DNA of 64,000 nucleotides from Polydactylus sextarius (lineage: Eukaryota; Chordata; Actinopteri; Polynemidae): the NCBI GenBank assembly GCA_016801845.1, contig CM028924.1, positions 5,850,501-5,914,500 on the forward strand, written 5' to 3'. A model generated the notes under the pieces. That model ran no database searches and was not told the origin of the DNA. It saw nothing but the letters and a program-made list of their open reading frames with translations. Of this stretch, positions 39,910-50,121 are shown piece after piece; position 1 is the stretch's first letter; each line of letters begins with the position of its first letter. The position numbers and the translations under genes were made by a program.

Positions 39910-39911
<2 letters not shown>

Positions 39912-40429
39912 CTTTGGGAAGTGAGGAAACCAAGACAGACTCTTGACAACTCACTTCAACCTACAGATATATTTTCACGTCAGAGTTAAAACAGCATAAG
40001 CCGTCTCTTATCTGTGTTACATTGCTGCTGAGAGGTTCTTTCACTCTGGGGGGAAACGATAAGTTAATGGGTTCATCAGCTCTGGTCAACAGCAACCTAC
40101 CACTGCCACCTAGTGGACTTTATGGGTGAAACATTAGACTACAATGCCAGGTAATGAGGATACACGGATATTTAGCTGATGCATAGTTGTGCTGCCATAT
40201 GTCAACAGCCTCCCAGTGAGCTGTTTGATGAATCAATATCAATGTGAATCATTTACTATAACAATTTCCTACAACAATGATACCAATGCAATATAATAGG
40301 ACCAACTCTCTCTTTCTCTCCCTCTCTCTAAGCTGTGACTAGATTCATTCAGACAGACTGCTAATGAAGAATTACAGTACTTGAGTCTAGAAGTAATAAA
40401 CACATGTTCTGATTTTTCAGCATCCCTTT

Positions 40430-40700
40430 CAAACAGGATGTCTATACTTTTTGAAACATTGCACAGGTGGAAAAAGACCAGACTTGTTTTATTTGTCAGA
40501 TGAAGGACAAGTCGTGATCAAAGATAACTCCAAGTTCCTCACAGTGTAGAGTCCTGGGATGTTTAGAAAAAATAATTAAGCTTTTATCTGAGTTTAGAAA
40601 TAAGAAATTCATAAAATAAATAAATATAACTGGGTATCATCTGCATAACTGTGGATGTTTATATGATGCTTCATGATAATTTTATGTTAGGATTAGTTCA
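40430..40700 (-). mobile_element. degraded L2/CR1-like LINE reverse transcriptase fragment
   Basis: On the minus strand the sequence reads KHHINIHSYADDTQLYL, which holds the YADD catalytic box of a non-LTR reverse transcriptase. Further along come NFLFLNSDK, then ELGVIFDHDLSF, then FFHLCNVSKSIDIL. These match, in order, the consecutive motifs of fish L2-type ORF2 (YADDTQLY, NFLQLN.DKTE, NLGVIFDSDLSF, FFHLRNI). The spacing is too short and frames shift between the pieces, with stops, so the copy has internal deletions and is dead. Family assignment beyond L2/CR1-like is inference. Confidence 0.8.
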
Positions 40701-41124
40701 AGGAGATAAACATGTGGGAATAAACTATTACATGTTGATGCATCAGGACTGGATATTTTTCTCCTTTTTATCGATTTTGGGGTGATTGGGTGTATAGTTT
40801 ATTTAATTTATTTTGTTTTGGTTGGGGTTAAGATTGATCAGTAAGTGTGGTTGTTTTGTGGTTGTTATTTCAATTTTTTATCAAAAGTTTTTTTAAATTG
40901 CGGTTGATGTTAAGTCAGACCATTTTAGTGTTAAGTTTAGATATTCTATTTAGACTTGGTCCATTGACAGATTGTACAGATATGATAATTTTGACTTTTT
41001 TTTTTTGTTTGTTTTTTTGTTTTTATTTATTTATTTTAGTTTGGAACGCAATTAGTTAAAGGGAAACACCGGCAAATGTGAACCGACATCCCACTGTCAT
41101 AAATCTTTGGATACTGTCAATTGC

Positions 41125-41166
41125 AAAAAATAAATAAAAATAAATAAAATAAATAAATAAACAAAT
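41125..41166. repeat. (AAAT)n microsatellite
   Basis: Imperfect AAAT/AAATA units, about ten copies. Confidence 0.9.
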
Positions 41167-41664
41167 CGGTGCTACGATAGTTTGATGCGATAGACATCGC
41201 GGTGTCAGAGATCCTGGCAGTTTAGCAACTTAGCAGCTAATGAATGATCCGGGCAGGTTGCTGACCCCAAAGTAAACAGCGTATTTGTGCCACTAAAGAG
41301 GTTGTACATGTCTTTCTAAGCCCCGTGCAACACAACCAGGAGCCTTATTAACACAACACAATGTCTGATTAACTCATTAATGATAAAGAATCGGTATAAA
41401 ACAAGTGTTTCAACAGGCTGCCACATACCTCTGTTGATTTCCAGACGCATCCGTGAAAGTCCAAACATTTCTGCCCTTCACAATAAAAGCCTCCTACTTG
41501 TTTGCTGATGTGAAGCTTTTAATATGAAGCAGCAGCAGCAGGAGGAAGGTGATAAATCTACCTGATATAAACCCAACATCTTCCTGTTGCCGTTGCTGTT
41601 TCATATTTGACGCCAAAAGTTGTAACAATGTAGCTCCTAGTGTCTGAACCTCATCTGTTTGTTA

Positions 41665-41760
41665 TCTATCACAGGGGGCTGCAGCCATCCCAGTAGACGT
41701 GGTGAGAGCGTGGTCCACCCTGGACGAGTTACAGACAGACACACCCATCATCTTCCACCT
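41665..41760 (-). mobile_element. fragment of high-copy teleost repeat
   Basis: CTATCACAGGGGGCTGCAGC, then CATCCCAGTAGACG, then GGTCCACCCTGGACGAGTTA. This is the reverse-orientation form of a common fish repeat whose forward form reads CTGTCCAGGGTGTACCCC... and GGGATAGGCTCCAG. A second copy in opposite orientation lies at about 55935-56076. Class uncertain. Confidence 0.5.
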
Positions 41761-41894
41761 GGTCTGTGTGGTCATTGTGCTTGTGAGCAGCAGCCAGCAG
41801 AGGTCAGTGCTCAGCAGTGTATGAACCTCTGCTGCTGGATGGTGTTGATTTTAGTGCGTCTGCCTTTTTAATGCTCCAAGTTTTGAAGAAAAAT

Positions 41895-41953
41895 GATTAT
41901 TATCATCATCATCATCATCGTTGTTGTTATTATTATTATCATTATTATTATTA
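41895..41953. repeat. (ATC/ATT)n microsatellite
   Basis: Mixed ATC, GTT and ATT trinucleotides over about 58 bp. Confidence 0.9.
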
Positions 41954-42408
41954 CTAGTAGTATTCCTTATTTTCCCAACTCAAAAAAAATGTAGTGACTA
42001 GAGTGTAGTTTATAGTAACATTATCATTTATTGTCTTTTTAAAATTCATTTATTTAAATAAATCTGAGACGAAGTGGCAGGAATGTGAAAAAGAAAACAA
42101 TTCAAAAATCTCAAAACTTTTTGTATTAAGGATGAAATTCTGATGTAATGATGAAAAATAAAAAATGAAAAAAAAAACACAACAAAGACATGCTGAAGCA
42201 TCCACATCGTAAGATCAGTGTGAATCAATGAAATGAAAATGATTTAATCATGTCACCCTCTATTTATTCAGCCCTTCATCTCAAAATACACAGATTTACT
42301 CTACTTACTTTACATTTTTAAATAGAATGTGGAACAATCAGCCACCCTGAAGTTACTGAGGTGCAGCTAACTATTGTAATAAAGGTACATTAATCCAAGT
42401 AAAGCCAC

Positions 42409-42723
42409 TGCTGCTGCTACTTGTTAGAGCTTCACAGTTTCAATGTTGTTCAGAGGTTTTGAGCAGAGGTTGGTTGACATGATGAGAGAAAAACACAAGA
42501 AGCAGAAGAAGAAAAACGTCACAATGTCTGTTCACTTTTAATTTTTACTTTTTCATTTTTGTAAAAAGCCCTAAAGCAGTTTCAACACATCTGAGGCTTT
42601 TGGAAATTGAAAAGAACCTAATTTTATATATTTTTGTAATTATTTAAGACATAATACAACAAGCAGTGAGAAAGTGTGTTTGAAAGAGTGTTTTTATTTG
42701 AATGAATGGTTTCCTAAATACCG

Positions 42724-42793
<70 letters not shown>

Positions 42794-42796
42794 GTA

Positions 42797-42840
<44 letters not shown>

Positions 42841-43435
42841 GTTGTTGTTTATAAACTTAGATGCAGTACATTTATTATTATTATTATTGTATCTGTCTCT
42901 TCTATAGATTCTATTAATTCCAATGGACTTTTTTTTTTATTTTATTTTATTCAATATACAATTTCCGCTGCAAAAATGAAACAAATAAGATTAATTCATT
43001 CAATCAGAGAAATATACATTTTCTGTGGAAGTGATGTAGAATATCAATATCATCCTACTTTAGTTATGGCATTTTCTAACAAATTTTACACTTTTGTGTC
43101 TGTTTTACAACTTTGTATAAACTTGTGACATTTTGTTTATTCAGTTTGTACTTGACCTGTTACATGTAAATAATAATACAAATAAAAGAAGAAGAATATC
43201 TTATTAATGAATATTTATGTATTATTATTTAATTCATAATATTAGTTCTCGCTGTGTAGGTTTTCTCTGGGTATTCCTTTCTTATTAGTTTATTTTCAGT
43301 TTTCAAAAGCCTCAAGTGTGTTTGAACTGTTTTAGGGCTTTTTACAAAAATGAAAATCTAAAGTAGTCTTTTTAAAAAAGTTTAAAAAGTTTACACATTT
43401 AAAATGTGGAGCTGTAACATAGCAGTGGTTGGATT
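42409..43435. mobile_element. about 1-kb element with long terminal inverted repeats
   Basis: The left arm (about 42409-42630) and right arm (about 43282-43435) are diverged reverse complements. The best part, 42548-42624 against 43284-43361, shares TTTTTGTAAAAAGCCCTAAA and GAGGCTTTTG with roughly 85-90% identity by eye. Homology resumes further out (GTTAGAGCTTCACAG against GTTACAGCTCCACA). The left arm has extra sequence at about 42455-42535. The interior holds a TA/TG microsatellite and AT-rich DNA with no transposase frame. It resembles a non-autonomous DNA transposon (MITE-like) or two copies of one repeat in inverted order. Confidence 0.65.
42726..42849. repeat. (TA)n, (TG)n, (TTG)n compound microsatellite
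   Basis: About 62 bp of TA, a short spacer, 39 bp of TG, then three TTG units. It lies inside the inverted-repeat element. Confidence 0.97.
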
Positions 43436-43436
43436 C

Positions 43437-43467
43437 TAATAATAATAATAATAATAATGATAATAAT
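43437..43467. repeat. (AAT)n microsatellite
   Basis: About ten AAT/GAT units directly outside the right arm of the inverted-repeat element. Confidence 0.9.
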
Positions 43468-45034
43468 GTATATGTGCTCCTCATGCATATGTATAAATGG
43501 AAGCGATTTTATATGAAATGTCCACACGTATGTATTTGCTTTTTGCTTCTTGTCCTAGTGTCTGCACATAAGAGCCTGTTTGTTCCCAGTCAGTTGGTGT
43601 GTGTGTGTGTGTTCAGCACTGCCAGTGTTGAGCCAAGGGCCCATCTGGCTCCTATGAGGGCCGCTGCTTCACGGTGCCTCAGTCTGATTCATGGGTGCTG
43701 GACAGCCTCAGCTGCTATCCCACTTCCACTGGTTTTTTACATCACATACTTCTCCCAAAAACACTGCATACCTCCCAGCTCTAGCTGCTCTCCTACTGAC
43801 AGACGAGCTCTGCAGAGATGTTGTATTTCTCCAAGGCCACTCAGATCCTTCACAAAAAAACAAACAAAAAAACTGGTTATTCTTGATCTTAGGCTGCAAA
43901 AAACATCTTTTTGTCTTACTCTGCCTTTGCTCTCTCTCAGGAATTGTAAGATGTGCCAAGATGCCAGCAGGCTTCAGGGCCACACCCTTATGGAAGGATG
44001 TGTGTGCAAGTTACAACCATACTCTCCCTCAGCTTTTTTCTTCCTCTTTATTCCCTCTGCATTTCAATCATTCGCTTCCTTTATCTTGTCTTTTCGGCTT
44101 TCACACTCTCCAAAGTGATGTAACCGCGAAAACACAGCCCTGGCAGTCTGTTCTCAGAGTTCTGGCCAGACCTCACTGCTCTGGCTGAGTTACTCGAATG
44201 CGATTGTGTTGCACAATCCGCCAGCCAAGAGGCTCATGATGTCTCAGATGTACATGTCAGAGGAGCTCCCCTGTCAGTCAAACCACAACACCACAGAGCC
44301 ACAAAACAGCACAGGCTGATGTGAGCGAGAGTCACGGTAACACTGAAAGAAATGAAATTATCTTTTAAAAATAATACCTCATATTATTTAGCATGAACAT
44401 GGATGACAAGTTGTTATAAATAATTGTAAATTAAGTTTTGTCTTCAGTGATTACGATGTCTGCACATGTGTAAAATCCCACATTCAGTTCATTGATTGAA
44501 TAAACCATTCTTTAATTATCAACTCAATGTAATTGTGCCAGATTTACAACAATGATGTCAACTCACATCATCCCAACCTAAAATCATGACTTTTGTTACA
44601 AAGGTGATGAATTGACAAAACATCTAAATTATTCTCCCTTTATTATATTATCATTATAAACTTCCCATGATGCATTGCATTTGGCTCAGAATTCCCCACG
44701 GAGACATAGTGGAAGTTTGTTATGAGTCTTTTTATACATGTCTCAGTCGAGTCACATGGCTTTCTCTCATAAAAATACAATGGTGCAAGTCATGGTGAAG
44801 ACTGTTGTCCAACATCAACCACTCCCCACACTGAGTGGGTATAAAAGCTGGATTGTCTTATTCTGGTCTGAATGTGGCTGCAAAACTAGTAATACTTTCA
44901 TATTTGAGTCAAATACAAACCAAACTGAGACTGTAAAGCTTAATATGAAAAATATACAAATCCAATTAACTGTAAAAGTAAAATAACAGAAAGGCAAATA
45001 TAAGGTTTTATTAGGGCGCAGAGACATAATATGA

Positions 45035-45100
45035 TGAAGCTGTCCTCACTGTTTCCCTGGTTTCTCATTTTTTGCTATGCTTAGCTAAGCTAAGCAATCG
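45035..45100 (+). mobile_element. short fragment of teleost repeat (CTAAGCTAAGC type)
   Basis: CACTGTTTCCCTGGTTTCTC followed by TTTGCTATGCTTAGCTAAGC and TAAGCAATCG resembles the frequent percomorph repeat ...CCCCCTGTTTCCAGTCTTTATGCTAAGCTAAGC... It is short and diverged. Confidence 0.35.
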
Positions 45101-46109
45101 TTCCACCTATATAGTCTATATAAGAGTATTCAATTTTCCATTTAAATCTTGGTAGCAAAGTCAATGTTCCTTTTCATTGAGCCGCAGTGATGATGGTTGT
45201 GAACTTCTAATACAGTCAAAAGATCACAATCATGTGGAATAATCATAATGATCATAGTCATAAAACACATTACTTCCTGTTATCCAGTAGGTTTAAAAAA
45301 TAAGAATAAAATAGATTCCAGGAAAAAAAATCAACCACCAGAAAAAAAGACTGAAGTATTGGACCGATACTGATCCCTGGGACATGAAGTAGGAACATAA
45401 CTTGTTGCTACGTTTGGCTTTGAGCTGAGCAATGGTTTAAGTCGTGACAGTCAGACACGAGTAAATCCACATGAGTGAGGTTTGATGACAGATGTCTCTA
45501 TGTGGCTCCAGATGACTGTCGGGAAAGTAGACAGAAACACTTACTGCCAAGAAAGCTGTTTAACCATGCAGAGTTTTCACTGCCTTCCTGTTTATGCATG
45601 AGATCAACTCTCCCCAGAGTCTCATGGATGAATTAGAATGGTTTGTGGCAGGTTATTGTATCACGATATTAACACTGTTACTGAGAGTCATACAGAACGC
45701 CTGAAGTCACTGAAGTTAGAGTCCAGCTCCTGACTGTTGATTGCCTCTGGGTGAAAGTCAGAGAAATGGTAGTGAGTGTATGAAGAGCAACACTGCTCTC
45801 TCACTGATGCAGTGACTCTCCTCTTGTTTTGTCAGCCTTCATTTCCTAGAAATTCCTGTCTGACTTCATTCCTGCTGCTTTTTACCTCTGATTTGCGTCA
45901 CTGTCTGCCAGTTGTTTTTTGGCCGTACACAGAAACACAAACAAGCTGCAGCACACATGCTTTACGTAGCCCTGTGCTGACACACATAAGACACTGCGCA
46001 TATTGTTGTATCTCCTTCCATCTCAGCATTTCTCACTCATTGTGTGATTGATGAATCAGGTCAGCGTGAAACTGATCCTATATTATGATCTGATTCTTAT
46101 CTTTATGGT

Positions 46110-46310
46110 CTATATGATCCACTCTAACATGTTAACATGCTAATATTTAACAGGTGTAGTGTTTTCCACTATACCTGTTAAGCATGCATACTTTAGCACG
46201 CTAACATCTGCTAATTAGCAATAAACAAGAAGTGCTGATGAAATGTTTTTAGTTGAAATATTTGTTTATAAACCAAAGCAATGGAAAAATGAAATTATGT
46301 CACTAAAGGA
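46110..46310 (+). mobile_element. percomorph repeat fragment (GCTAACATTTGCTAATTAGC type) with hairpin
   Basis: TGTTAACATGCTAATATTT, then CGCTAACATCTGCTAATTAG, CAATAAACAAGAAGTGCTGA and TTTATAAACCAAAGCAATGG follow the order of a repeat very common in percomorph fishes (GCTAACATTTGCTAATTAGC..., CACTAAACACAAAGTACAGC..., CATAAACCAAAGTATTGG...). Between its first parts sits an imperfect hairpin: AACAGGTGTAGTG at 46149-46161 and CCACTATACCTGTT at 46166-46179. Confidence 0.6.
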
Positions 46311-46542
46311 AGTTAGGCACCCCCACCCCACCTCCACCCCCCTTTCCTCTGATGCCTACCCCTCCACTCCTTCAATGTGTTTTTCCATACAGAGGTCCAG
46401 AGGTTAAGTTGTCCCCAGCATGTGTTAGTGCTCAGGTCAGCAGCAGCGAGGACATGTGTTGACAGAGTGTGTGAATACTGGGTAAAGTCAGGGGTTAAAC
46501 ACTTCCTCCCACCTGGCTGCCTCCTGCACAGAGCACTGCCTG

Positions 46543-46571
46543 GTAGATAGATAGATGTAGATAGACAGACA
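46543..46571. repeat. short (GATA/GACA)n repeat
   Basis: About seven mixed TAGA/CAGA units, imperfect. Confidence 0.8.
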
Positions 46572-47548
46572 GAAGTGTTTCACCAGCAAATTTCAAGAGA
46601 AAGACTGTCTGTCAGTGTCAGTGAGTGTGACAGACCACAACTCAGGGCATGTGTGTGTGTGTGTGTCTAATTCTCCATTTCAGACCTGTGAGCAGCAGCA
46701 TCTCTAACTCACAAGGGTTCACACACACAGACATACATATATAACATAGTGGGAATGACAGAAGCAGCTGCTGGTTGATCTGGAGGTCGTTGGATCACAG
46801 CACTTAGGAAAAAACAAATTCTTTAACCCAGAGGGCTGTCTAAGATGAGAGATACCAGATCACATGGTTGTACAAGGGTGTGAGTGTTTTCTACAAAATG
46901 TGTGTGTGTGATCAAGTTACTTTGTGTGTGTATAATGAGATTTTAGATAAGAAATGTTTGACTTCCTTCTTTTTATTACATTTATTTCACCCAGAAGCCC
47001 CCAGAGTGTGTTAAAACATCAATCTACACTTTGAACATAAAAAATAATGAACACCGTGATAGCAATTTGTTCAAGAACCAAGACCCAGACTCATAGGCTG
47101 AGCCACAAAAACACAAATGAATTTCAAATATAAAGTTAAAGGTTTATGATTAAAAATGCTAATTGAATATTTCGAGGAGTAAGATGCAACTGAGCAGCAT
47201 TAGAAGTTTATACCAGAGTCTGCACAAAACAAAAAAATAAACATAACAACTGCATAAAAACATTTATAAAGCTCATTTAATTTGGATTTATTTGAATATG
47301 TGTATCTTGTGTGGAACTAAGCGAAGGTCCAAAAATCTGAAATCTGTCATTATTTGGCAGAATTAAATGCCATTCAAACAGCAAAACAGCTGCTTATAAC
47401 TACACTCGGGGGTGTATTAAAGAAAAAAAAAAAATAGGCTCCTCAGTGCAGCCATGTTCATTAATAAAAGTAATGTCTCAGCATTGGAATTTTGCAGGTG
47501 TGATTTGTCTTCATCTTTAATGGTGTGGACTGATTAAGAAAGCAAACA

Positions 47549-47654
47549 GTGTGTGTATGTGTGTGTGTGTTAATGTGTGTGTGCGCGCCACAGGTGATTA
47601 GAGTGCCATTGGTTGTACTTTTCCACAGTGTGTGTGTGTGTGTGTGTGTGTGTG
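47549..47654. repeat. two (TG)n runs
   Basis: Interrupted TG at 47549-47583 and a pure run at 47629-47654, separated by 45 bp of unique sequence. Confidence 0.95.
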
Positions 47655-47809
47655 TTGATGGCGTACGTGTCTCAGCATCGTCTCATTGGTCGAATTATTC
47701 AGACTTAGCAAACAGAGCTGACGAGACTATGAGTGATCCTTAACGTTGTTATTGACTTAGACTTTATTTATAGAGTGTGTGGTCCAGCTGCACAAGCTGC
47801 ACACATCAA

Positions 47810-47829
47810 CCCCCCCCCCCCCCCCCCCC
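47810..47829. repeat. poly(C) tract, 20 nt
   Basis: Twenty consecutive C, unusually long for this kind of genome. It ends in TCCTCC. The count may be affected by sequencing. Confidence 0.9.
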
Positions 47830-47983
47830 TCCTCCGAGGCCTGCGCGCAGACACGATTAATCAGAAGAATGTTATAATTAGGCTTAATACCCTCAGGCTG
47901 CATGGACACACATACACACACAGAAACAACACTATATATATGTGAACATGAACATAATGTATGAATACATGTGGAGCACAAAT

Positions 47984-48010
47984 ACACACACACACACACA
48001 CACACACACA
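47984..48010. repeat. (CA)n microsatellite
   Basis: About thirteen CA units. Confidence 0.95.
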
Positions 48011-48478
48011 GGTCCTCTGTGTACGTGTGTGTGCAGGGTGGATGGGTTGCAGTGGTTTTTGGAGGGGTGGGTGCACTGTTTGTCCAAAATGCTTTAAGGC
48101 CTGTTCTCTTCATCTGAGAGGACGTTAAACAAAAGTCAGTTTGTTACAGTAGCGGGGGCCAGCGGGGGTATTAATATACACCAATGCAGATGTCTGAACA
48201 GTTACAGCCATCCGTGAGAAAGCCTGTTGTGTTCAGTGTCAAATCTAATGTCTGGTGATCCCCATTTGGTCAGGCCTATTTTGGTTGGAGGGTTCACATG
48301 AGTGCCTTCAAAAGTACATATTTGTCTCCAAGAGCACTTGTGTTCCTCTATAGAGTGAATCACAGTCACTCGCTCTTTCTTTTTTTTTTTCTCTAAACTT
48401 GTGGCAAAAAATAAATACAAAGAGTCGATTTAGTAATTACCACTGGACAAGGGAAAAACAGTAGCTATTTTCAGGATT

Positions 48479-48484
48479 TTTATT
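48479..48484 (-). terminator. candidate pax3 polyadenylation signal
   Basis: AATAAA on the minus strand about 1.6 kb after the pax3 stop codon. It is only one hexamer in AT-rich DNA and usage is unproven. Confidence 0.3.
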
Positions 48485-48668
48485 TAATTATAAATAGTAG
48501 TGATAATGCGCTTGTACACATGACATTTTGTCACATCACTTTGTCAAATAATGTAATACACAAAAATATATATATATACCAAAGGCATGAAGGGATTGGT
48601 TGATCCTAACAGACAGATATAGAGCAGACAGATGGATGGAGAGAGAATTTGTTTAACAGTTTGTCTGT

Positions 48669-48692
48669 AAAAAAAAAAAAAAAAAAAAAAAA
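48669..48692. repeat. poly(A) tract, 24 nt
   Basis: Twenty-four consecutive A on the plus strand, within the provisional pax3 3' UTR. Confidence 0.9.
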
Positions 48693-50086
48693 GGCTGGAA
48701 TACATGTGTGACAATAAATATGTCCAGAGCGCAGTAGCAACCTCATGAGCTCTTCTTTTTCTTCACAATGGAAACAAAACAAGAAAAAAAACACAAAATA
48801 ATAAAAAAAATGCATTTTGGCTTTGTCATTCCTGATAATTTTCATGTTTACATTGTTGTTCCCTTGATTCAGTCTTTTCCATAGTTTTCCTTATGACTGC
48901 GCTGACTTCATGCGGTGTCCCCAGTGCAGCATTAGAGCAACACTCACCCCCAAGGACCTCATAGACACTTGTTGTTCCAGACCTCCAAACTGGATCATCC
49001 AAAGAATTTTGTAAGACCTTCAGAGGCACGTTAAGGTGTCTTGCTGTGGTCTTGCTGAGGTTTACTCTGAGAAACATGATATTGCACTTCTGGTCAGAAG
49101 GGACAGAGGCGTCTTTAGTCCAAACTTTCTCCGTCTCTCAAGTGTCTCTCAGTCGTGACTTGTGACCTGGTGGTTCTTTCTCTTCAGGACAGGGTTTCTA
49201 AAGGTTTTTTTAACCCTGTGATCGATCTTGCCTATCCCCCGCCCTTGCTTTTAAAGCCACTTCTCTGCCGCCCTCTCTCATCTGTCACTTTCCCTAAACT
49301 CACCCCCTGACCTCCCCCGAGTTCCTCTTTAAGACTACAAAAGGCAGGGATCTCTACCTCACTGTTTGAAAAATCAATGAGACAGAGGGAAAGAAAGGCA
49401 AGAGGAGACAGAGGCCGAGGGGGAGGAGGTGGGAAGAATCTTTAAATGAACTTTTTCTGCAGTACATCTGTGGTGTACATTAGCGTTTCTGAAACAATAA
49501 AACCCAAAGATTTATCTACTCATGTTTGTTTTCTTTCTCTCTGGAATTTCTCTTCGTGTGTGGGATGCACATATCTCAGATAAATGCAAGAAAATCAACA
49601 AAGCTCCTTTCTTTCCCCTTCTGCTTCACATATAATTTGGGGATTAAGATGGAGATACACGGAATTTCATATGTAGTAATGTGGCCCTAAAATATGTAAA
49701 CATGTTCCTTTGAGTTTCAACTCGATGGCCAGCAGTCTGTGAAGGAGGATCTGAGTCTGCTGTCCTTGCAAGGACCCATATTCCACAGATAACATTTGGT
49801 CATTGTAGATGGTCACAACTCCACTGAAGATAACAAGTGATGCAGCAGCGGCATCCACAGCAGTCAACAGTTTTTGGTCTGATATTCCTTCTTGTGGTCC
49901 CTTCTTCACCTTTGTCCAAATTTGTCCACCAATAATTAATAACGCAACATTGTCCAATGTTGGAGAATATGTCCTGGTTGTAAAATGGTAGAAAAGTTTG
50001 GTCCAGATATTTAAAAAAACAAAACAAAACAAAAAAAACACTTCCATCACTGTACATACACATGTCCCTGGAATGGGCCAACTAGA

Positions 50087-50121
50087 TCAGGTGATCTCAG
50101 GCCTCAGATAAGGAAGGGCAC
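50087..50121 (-). CDS. pax3: pax3 terminal coding exon (exon 9)
   Basis: A 35-nt coding stretch too short for frame-based gene finding. Together with the A from exon 8 it encodes SALPYLRPEIT and a TGA stop. I found it because the mammalian Pax3 isoform spliced to exon 9 ends SAFHYLKPDIA; seven of eleven positions or close equivalents agree. The acceptor is CATGTTTTCACAG and the incoming phase of 1 fits the exon 8 donor. It supplies the extreme C-terminus of the transactivation domain. The alternative, reading through the exon 8 donor, gives an unrelated tail. Confidence 0.8.

Larger units (their letters stand above)
21681..48478. other. intergenic gene desert between epha4 and pax3
   Basis: About 27 kb with no exon that I can recognise on either strand. 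It contains microsatellites, relics of teleost retroposons and several candidate conserved non-coding blocks (near 26145-26290, 28120-28330, 32310-32560, 33120-33600 and 37630-37720). It is bounded by the epha4 5' end and the pax3 3' end. In human the equivalent interval is also devoid of coding genes and is far longer, several hundred kb. The right limit depends on where the pax3 3' UTR ends, which I placed provisionally at a polyadenylation signal. Confidence 0.75.
48479..50086 (-). other. pax3: pax3 3' untranslated region (provisional extent)
   Basis: Sequence downstream of the pax3 stop codon. The first clear AATAAA on the minus strand that I found lies at 48479-48484; another is at about 47763-47768. 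The end is therefore a guess and the UTR could be shorter or longer. It includes a poly(A) run on the plus strand (48669-48692), which would be poly(U) in the mRNA. It also includes an 83-codon minus-strand open frame (48826-49077) with no recognisable domain. Confidence 0.4.

Noticed and set aside
43429..44118. 229-codon open frame on the plus strand, with an overlapping 165-codon frame
   Set aside because: It begins in an AAT microsatellite (poly-Asn), is rich in Cys, Ser and Phe from CT-rich DNA, shows no domain, and competes with another open frame over the same bases. It is most likely a chance frame.
48826..49077. 83-codon minus-strand frame downstream of pax3
   Set aside because: Composition is fairly protein-like, but there is no recognisable domain, and it lies where the pax3 3' UTR is expected. 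Not enough to call a gene.
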